From Caldilineales bacterium (GTDB lineage Bacteria > Chloroflexota > Anaerolineae > J102), in assembly GCA_019695115.1 (NCBI GenBank), contig JAIBAP010000052.1:1-42434 (forward strand): a stretch of 42,434 nt of DNA, in the 5' to 3' direction. A program made the position numbers and the translations under genes. Below, in pieces: positions 37,556 through 42,434 of this stretch. Under the pieces are notes generated by a model that saw only the letters and a program-made list of their open reading frames with translations, did not search any database and was not told the DNA's origin. Every line of letters begins with the position of its first letter. The first letter of the stretch is position 1.

Positions 37556-39142
37556 TTACATCCCCCAAACGGCAATCCTTCGGCCCTCGTGCTGCTCCTC
37601 TCGCACCCAGATTCGTTCCTCCCATGTCCGCCCCGGCCGGCGGTCGAAGATCAGCAGATGGGTGTCGTCCGCAGCGCAGCGGTCGGCATTGTCCCAGGTC
37701 TGGACCAGTCCCTCGGCCAGGGTCTCCGCCAATGACTTGCGCAGCACTTTCAACTCGATCACCGCGCGTTGGATGCCGCCGGAGTGGGGCCAGACGATCA
37801 GCAAGTCTGTCCGCCGGCGTCCCAAGCCATATTCGCGTTCCACCCGACCGCCGCCATTGATGATCCGCTGCAAGAAGGCCTGCATCAGCAGTTGCGGCCC
37901 GGCTTCCTTGTAGTCGAACCGCTCCAGCCAGATCTCGGAGTTCTCGCGAAAGAACTGCTGGAAAGCCGATAACAACTTGGGCAGATCGAGGCTGCCGTCT
38001 GAGCGGATGTACCAGGCCGGCTGTTGTTGCGCCTCCAGGTTCAGTTGGGCGATCAAAGTCAGTTCGCGCGGGATGACCTCGCGGTAGATGGGGTTGGCAA
38101 TCTGCGGGCCGTGAGAGCCTCGGCGCACCAGCCCCAAATCGACGACATACTGGATGTCATCGCGGTCGGCATCCTCGTCCAGTTCTTCGCCGCGCAGGAT
38201 CGGCCCCACCACGCGACGCACCCGGCTCTCCTTCAACTTATCCGCCAATTGGTCGATATGGGTGACGCGACGCTCGATCAGGCTCTCCTTGGCTTGTTGA
38301 ATCTGAGCCGCATCCACCGGCTGTGTGCGGTCGCGACCTGCCGGCGTGCGAAAACAGGCGGTGTAGGCCAGGGCATTGACCAACCACGGTTGCCCCGCCG
38401 TCAGTTCCCAGACCAGCGCCGTCGCCTCCGGCGAAAAGACCTGACCTGTCTCGGCTGTATGCTCCAACAGCAGCGTCTCGGTCTCGCGGCGGTTGAAATC
38501 ACCCAACCGCAACGACTCGGACTTGATATTGAAGGCGCTGCCGCCCGTGATTACGGTCTTCTCACTGCTCGAATGGATGCGGTAGTCCTGCAAATCGCGC
38601 ACGCCGCACAGGATCACCGTTTGGGGAAAGAGGGCCGGGCGCTTGGGATAGCCGGCGCGCAATTGTCGCAGCAACGAGATGAGGGTGTCGCCAATCAGGG
38701 CGTCCACCTCATCCAGGAGCAAAACGATCGGCAAAGGCGAGGCTTCACACCAACGCGTAAGAAATTCCTCGACAACAGTGGCGCCGGAGGATCTGGCCAG
38801 GACTGCTTCTGCCAAATCGATCGCGTTTGGATCACGGACCTGGTCGCGGGCGCTGCGCGAAATCTGCTCGACCACCGCCGCCATCCCCTTATCCACATTC
38901 TCACGATAGGCTTGCGCCACTTCGATGTTGGCATACACCGCGCGCAACCGTCCGCCTCGGTTCAGATGGTCGGCCAGAGCCAGCAAACAGGTGGTCTTGC
39001 CTGTCTGCCGCGGGGCGTGGAGCAAGAAGTACTTCCACTGTTCGATCAGCAACAAGACTTCGTCCAAATCCAGTCGCTGCAACGGCGGCAGACAGTAGTG
39101 ACGGGCGCAATCGACCGGGCCTTCGGTGTTGAAGAATCGCAT
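37556..39142 (-). CDS. AAA ATPase fused to a C-terminal PD-(D/E)XK nuclease-like domain
   Basis: The protein has 528 residues. Walker A is APRQTGKTT (43-51) and Walker B is VLLLDEVDAL (140-149), with SSSEKTVITGGSAFN and ESLRLGDFNRRETETLL after it. The C-terminal part contains GRRRTDLLIV (Asp446) and RAVIELKVL (Glu463, Lys465), a nuclease-type active site. Such AAA-PD-DEXK proteins are common in Chloroflexota, Bacteroidetes and Cyanobacteria; their role is not settled, with defence or signalling ATPase suggested. GGAG on the minus strand (about 39155) supports the start at 39142. A palindrome overlaps the leader. No partner defence gene was found next to it. Confidence 0.82.
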   Translation of the reverse strand: MRFFNTEGPVDCARHYCLPPLQRLDLDEVLLLIEQWKYFLLHAPRQTGKTTCLLALADHLNRGGRLRAVYANIEVAQAYRENVDKGMAAVVEQISRSARDQVRDPNAIDLAEAVLARSSGATVVEEFLTRWCEASPLPIVLLLDEVDALIGDTLISLLRQLRAGYPKRPALFPQTVILCGVRDLQDYRIHSSSEKTVITGGSAFNIKSESLRLGDFNRRETETLLLEHTAETGQVFSPEATALVWELTAGQPWLVNALAYTACFRTPAGRDRTQPVDAAQIQQAKESLIERRVTHIDQLADKLKESRVRRVVGPILRGEELDEDADRDDIQYVVDLGLVRRGSHGPQIANPIYREVIPRELTLIAQLNLEAQQQPAWYIRSDGSLDLPKLLSAFQQFFRENSEIWLERFDYKEAGPQLLMQAFLQRIINGGGRVEREYGLGRRRTDLLIVWPHSGGIQRAVIELKVLRKSLAETLAEGLVQTWDNADRCAADDTHLLIFDRRPGRTWEERIWVREEQHEGRRIAVWGM

Positions 39143-39150
39143 GATTTGCT

Positions 39151-39189
39151 CCTGCGCTGAACGGCCGTTCGGCGCAGGCAGATTATAAT
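39151..39189. promoter_or_regulatory. Divergent promoter region with 28-bp palindrome
   Basis: 39151-39178 is a near-perfect palindrome (CCTGCGC-T-GAACGGCCGTTC-G-GCGCAGG) with one G/T mismatch. ATTATAAT (39182-39189) gives a TATAAT on both strands, between the AAA ATPase gene (minus) and the acyl-CoA dehydrogenase gene (plus). The palindrome would lie in the ATPase leader, near its start of transcription, so repression is possible. Confidence 0.45.
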
Positions 39190-39258
39190 GCAGATGCCCC
39201 GCCCGGTGGAATCCGGGTATCGATCATCGCCCTTCACCCACCTCTGCCAAGCCCTCCC

Positions 39259-40968
39259 ATGATCCTCCTCGACCCCACCTCCTACGCCTGGCCCACCCTC
39301 GACCCTGCCTCGCGCCAGCTCATGCTCGACACCATCGCCTTCTTCGAGGCCAAAGGCAAGGCCCGGCTGAAGCATGACGACCGCGAGCGCGTCTGGTATG
39401 CCGATTTCCTGGACTTCGTCAGAGAGCGGCAGGCTTTCGCCCAACTCCTGACGCCAAAGGGCTATGGCGCCCCCGACAGCCGCTGGGACACCTGGCGCAA
39501 CTGCGCCTTCAACGAAATCCTGGGCTTTTACGGCCTGCACTATTGGTACACCTGGCAGGTCTCGATGCTGGGGCTGGGGCCGATCTGGATGAGCGAGAAC
39601 GAGGCCATCAAACAGCGCACGGCCGGGCTGTTGCAGCAGGGCGGCATCTTCGCCTTCGGCCTCTCCGAGAAAGAGCACGGGGCCGACATCTATGCCAGCG
39701 ATATGACCCTGACCCCACAGCCGGGCGGCGGCTATGTGGCCAACGGCCGCAAGTACTACATCGGCAATGCCAACCAGGCCGCCATCGTCTCCACCTTTGG
39801 CAAGATCGCTGCCGCCGACGCCTCGGGGCCTGCACCCTATGTCTTCTTCGCCGTCGATTCGGGGCATCCCACCTTCGAGTTGATCCGGAATGTGATCAAT
39901 GTGCAGTCGTATGTGGCCGAGTTCGCCCTTCACGACTACCCGCTGAGCGAGGCCGACCTCCTCTCCATCGGCCCCAAAGCCTGGGACGACGCCCTCAACA
40001 CCGTCAACATCTGCAAATACAACCTGGGCTGGGCCTCGATCGGCATCTGCACCCACGCCTTCTACGAGGCCATCAACCATGCCGCCAACCGCCGGCTGTA
40101 CGGCATGGCCGTCACCGACTTCGCTCACGTGCGGCAAATGTTCGTCGATGCCTACGCCCGGCTGACGGCGATGAAACTGTTCGCCATGCGCGCCTCTGAT
40201 TACATGCGTTCGGCCGCGGACGACGACCGCCGCTATCTGCTCTATAACCCGATGGTGAAGATGAAGGTCACATCGCAGGGCGAACGTGTGATCGACCTGC
40301 TGTGGGATGTGATCGCCGCCAAAGGCTTCGAGAAGAGCACCTACTTCGAGATGGCGACGCGCGACATCCGCGCCCTGCCCAAGCTGGAAGGCACGGTGCA
40401 TGTCAACATCGCCCTGATCGTCAAATTCATGGCCAACTACTTCTTCTTCCCCGCCGCTTACCCGCCCGTCCCGCCCCGCACCGAAGCTGCGGACGACGCC
40501 TATCTCTTCCACCAGGCCCCCGCCCGCGGCCTGGGCAAGATTCGCTTCCACGACTACAACCTGGCCTACGCCGCCGTCGATCTGCCCAATGTGGCCCTTT
40601 TCCGCCAGCAGATCGATACCTTCAAGCGCCTGCTGGCCACGGCCACGCCCACCGAGGCGCAGCAGAAGGACATCGACTTCCTGCTGGCGGTGGGCGAGTT
40701 ATTTGCGCTGGTGGTCTACGGCCAATTGATCCTGGAGGCCGCCCCCATTCATGCCGTCGAGGATGACCTCATCGACCAGATTTTCGACTTCCTCGTGCGG
40801 GATTTCTCGGCCCACGCCCTCCAACTCTACTCCAAGCCCTCGGCCACGCCCGCCCAGATGGCCCTCTGCCTGGAGATGATCCGCCGCCCGGTCGTAGACG
40901 CCGCCCGCTATGGCCGCGTCTGGGAGGCTGTGCACGCCCTGAATGGGTTGTATGAGATGAAGCCGTGA
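39259..40968 (+). CDS. Acyl-CoA dehydrogenase family protein
   Basis: The 569-residue flavoprotein is of the acyl-CoA dehydrogenase superfamily. GIFAFGLSEKEHGADI is the first flavin/substrate motif, RKYYIGNANQAAIVSTFGK the next, and RRLYGMAVTDFAHVRQMFVDAYARL the helical domain. LPKLEGTVHVNIALI provides the probable catalytic base Glu377 in the LEGT position of the family. A C-terminal helical extension of about 150 residues makes it longer than the usual 380-400. It would oxidise an acyl-CoA at the alpha-beta bond and pass electrons to ETF. No other beta-oxidation gene lies nearby. Its last 270 bases are overlapped antisense by the next methyltransferase frame. Confidence 0.85.
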   Translation: MILLDPTSYAWPTLDPASRQLMLDTIAFFEAKGKARLKHDDRERVWYADFLDFVRERQAFAQLLTPKGYGAPDSRWDTWRNCAFNEILGFYGLHYWYTWQVSMLGLGPIWMSENEAIKQRTAGLLQQGGIFAFGLSEKEHGADIYASDMTLTPQPGGGYVANGRKYYIGNANQAAIVSTFGKIAAADASGPAPYVFFAVDSGHPTFELIRNVINVQSYVAEFALHDYPLSEADLLSIGPKAWDDALNTVNICKYNLGWASIGICTHAFYEAINHAANRRLYGMAVTDFAHVRQMFVDAYARLTAMKLFAMRASDYMRSAADDDRRYLLYNPMVKMKVTSQGERVIDLLWDVIAAKGFEKSTYFEMATRDIRALPKLEGTVHVNIALIVKFMANYFFFPAAYPPVPPRTEAADDAYLFHQAPARGLGKIRFHDYNLAYAAVDLPNVALFRQQIDTFKRLLATATPTEAQQKDIDFLLAVGELFALVVYGQLILEAAPIHAVEDDLIDQIFDFLVRDFSAHALQLYSKPSATPAQMALCLEMIRRPVVDAARYGRVWEAVHALNGLYEMKP

Positions 40969-41889
40969 GGATGGACGATGGACGATGGACGATGGACGAT
41001 CCCCAATCCGAACCTGGATCGGCGGTAGATTCTTGCTCCCGGCGCCCGGCTCATATACCGGACGTTCCATCGGGCGAACCCGGAGTCGCCCTTCCTCAGC
41101 CAGACTCACTCGCTCCCTGGCGATCTCAACATATCTGGACAGTATTTCGGCGCCGATTGCCTTACGCTGGTGGATCAAAGCAGCTATGGCAGTGGTGCCC
41201 GTCCCCAGGAAAGGATCGAGCACCCAATCACCGGGATCGGTCATCGAAAGTACCAAACGTTCGACGAGTTCGACCGGAAATTGACAGGGGTGGTCGGTCT
41301 TCTCGACATGATTCGATTTCACATTGGGAATATCCCAAACATCGCCAGGGTTCTTACCCAACGGATTCCCCGACAATTCGCCCCGGCGAGGTCCTTTGAA
41401 ATGCCTTTTCTGAGGGTATTCTTGCGGCACGCGCACGGCATCCAGGTTGAAAGTGTACTCACCTGCTTTGGTGAACCACATGATGACCTCGTAGCGGCCG
41501 GAAAAACGACGTGAGGCATGGAGTCCATGCCCATAGTGCCAGACCACTCGATTTCGCATGTGCATACTGAATTCTTCAAAGATAGAAAAGAGCTTGACAT
41601 CAAGTGGAATGATCTCACCATTATCAACGTAATTTCCAACCTGCCAGCAGATACTGCCCTTTGGATGCAGAACACGAACACATTCGCCTATCACGCGTCT
41701 TTGCTGTTCCAGGTATGCATCAAGCTGCAATTTCCGTTCATACTCCTTGCCCAGGTTATACGGCGGCGAGGTCACGATCAGCTTGACAAGATGATCCGGA
41801 ATCTGAGACAAGAGATCCAGGCAGTCGCCTTCATAGAGAACGAAGTCGGCGTCGCGGGTAAATTCAGAGGCGATCGTCACCGTGCTCAT
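40699..41889 (-). CDS. DNA methyltransferase (beta class), extended antisense into neighbour
   Basis: The protein has 396 residues from ATG 41889; the open frame reaches back to 42024, but the MSTVTIASEFTRD start fits the family. The motif order is catalytic first (VTSPPYNLGKEY, S41-Y44) and cofactor later (DPFLGTGTTAIAAL, GAEILSRYVEIA), so it is a beta-class N6-adenine or N4-cytosine enzyme. Similar enzymes end soon after EIARERVSL, at about residue 270-300. Here the frame continues through the GATGGAC repeat and 270 bases antisense to the dehydrogenase gene, adding about 100 residues that look like shadow translation (RPSSIVHRPSS, then Gly/Val/Asp/Glu-rich). No restriction partner is adjacent. 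Confidence 0.82.
   Translation of the reverse strand: MSTVTIASEFTRDADFVLYEGDCLDLLSQIPDHLVKLIVTSPPYNLGKEYERKLQLDAYLEQQRRVIGECVRVLHPKGSICWQVGNYVDNGEIIPLDVKLFSIFEEFSMHMRNRVVWHYGHGLHASRRFSGRYEVIMWFTKAGEYTFNLDAVRVPQEYPQKRHFKGPRRGELSGNPLGKNPGDVWDIPNVKSNHVEKTDHPCQFPVELVERLVLSMTDPGDWVLDPFLGTGTTAIAALIHQRKAIGAEILSRYVEIARERVSLAEEGRLRVRPMERPVYEPGAGSKNLPPIQVRIGDRPSSIVHRPSSRLHLIQPIQGVHSLPDAAIAGGVYDRAADHLQAEGHLGGRGRGLGVELEGVGREIPHEEVENLVDEVILDGMNGGGLQDQLAVDHQRK
40970..40997. repeat. Four 7-bp GATGGAC tandem repeats
   Basis: Four perfect head-to-tail copies (40970-40997) follow directly on the dehydrogenase stop codon and lie within the 3' part of the minus-strand methyltransferase frame. Confidence 0.95.
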
Positions 41890-42039
41890 ACCCCAATTGT
41901 GCACCAAAACAGCGATTCGCACAAACGGCAGCGAGCCTAAGGCCCACGCCCTGCCACCCTGTACCCAGTCCTCATCCACGCCAATCAGGGCACTGCCGGG
42001 TCTGGACAACACGGCTCGGCGCATCCCTGCCTTGTTGAT

Positions 42040-42309
42040 TCAAGCGTGGGCGGCAAGCACCTTTTCCTGTAACCAGAGATTGGCCAGACGCTCCACGCCA
42101 ATACCCCTCGCCTTCGCTTCCTCACGGAGCGGCGCCACGAGATCGGGGGCGATAGCGATATAGTGCCCCTGACCCTGCAGGTCGAATTCCATCACGACCT
42201 CAAAGGTGCGATCATCGTAGTCGGCGGCATCGTGGCTGTCCCAGAATTCAGCCATCTCAGCGATAGAAGTTGCCTGTGAGATACTAGTAGCGTTTACTGC
42301 TTTTTCCAT
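42040..42309 (-). CDS. CopG/BrnA-like antitoxin-type small protein
   Basis: The 89-residue protein contains AEMAEFWDSHDAADYDDRTFEVVMEF, a stretch found in CopG-like antitoxins of type II systems. It ends with a helical APLREEAKARGIGVERLANLWLQEKV segment that resembles the ribbon-helix-helix DNA-binding end. A toxin gene would be expected on either side, but none is identifiable: downstream is the methyltransferase, and upstream only 125 bases remain to the window end, where nothing further was recognised. The partner may be outside the window. Confidence 0.65.
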   Translation of the reverse strand: MEKAVNATSISQATSIAEMAEFWDSHDAADYDDRTFEVVMEFDLQGQGHYIAIAPDLVAPLREEAKARGIGVERLANLWLQEKVLAAHA

Positions 42310-42434
42310 AACTTTAGTTTCCGGTAACTCGGTGACGAGTTGAAGCGCCGCGATTTCGGTATTGCGGTTCTGAACCTTACAAAAGCGATAGAAAAGGATG
42401 AGGAATGAGGTCAGGGATGCCGTTTACGACGGCG

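Noticed and set aside
40969-41120. Plus-strand frames downstream of the dehydrogenase
   Set aside because: They are antisense to the methyltransferase and lack family features.

Overview
The window is a high-GC bacterial chromosome segment, most probably from a member of the Chloroflexota (Anaerolineae/Caldilineae-like). That assignment is an inference. It rests on the T-box-controlled valS, a SARP/nSTAND/WD40 giant regulator, very large multihaem cytochromes, MttB-type methyltransferases, and intergenic spaces filled with simple and palindromic repeats (GGGGCGAGGT/ACCTCGCCCC cores, GGATTGCGAATTGC strings, GACACGGATGAACACGG strings, ATGGACG strings).

Layout: 1-686 is a repeat-rich leader holding a valine T-box riboswitch whose variable segments are occupied by palindromes; valS follows (687-3365). 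A 1559-residue SARP-nSTAND-TM-WD40 protein lies at 3613-8292. After a 580-base repeat/promoter region come three multihaem cytochromes c (8875-16929) carrying 10, 22 and 32 CXXCH motifs, plus two CX4CH motifs. The two promoters serving them share a TGAYCTRGATCATAG box at nearly the same distance from a -10 element, pointing to FNR/CRP-family activation.

17159-27336 is a methylated-amine catabolism locus: a FadR-type regulator, an MttB-family methyltransferase, its likely corrinoid protein, and a DAO-family FAD oxidoreductase. It is interspersed with VapBC, a methyltransferase/NotI-like restriction pair, an orphan D12 adenine methyltransferase, a decayed ORF and a TumE-type toxin pair. These inserted genes look less GC-rich than their neighbours.

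27349-31451 (minus strand) is a signalling operon: a GAF-containing histidine kinase, a double-receiver LuxR response regulator, and a SixA phosphohistidine phosphatase. Divergent from it is a GlnE-type adenylyltransferase with a GlnD-like ACT pair inserted between its two catalytic halves, followed by glnA. Both glnE and glnA are preceded by the same 16-base motif ATGACCCATTTGGGTA at an activator-like distance from a -10 box, so they probably form one nitrogen regulon.

The end of the window holds an antitoxin-like protein, an AAA ATPase fused to a PD-(D/E)XK nuclease domain, an acyl-CoA dehydrogenase, a DNA methyltransferase whose reading frame runs 270 bases antisense into the dehydrogenase gene, and another antitoxin-like protein. 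No rRNA, tRNA, CRISPR array or recognisable insertion sequence was seen. All functional statements come from reading motifs; no database search was done.
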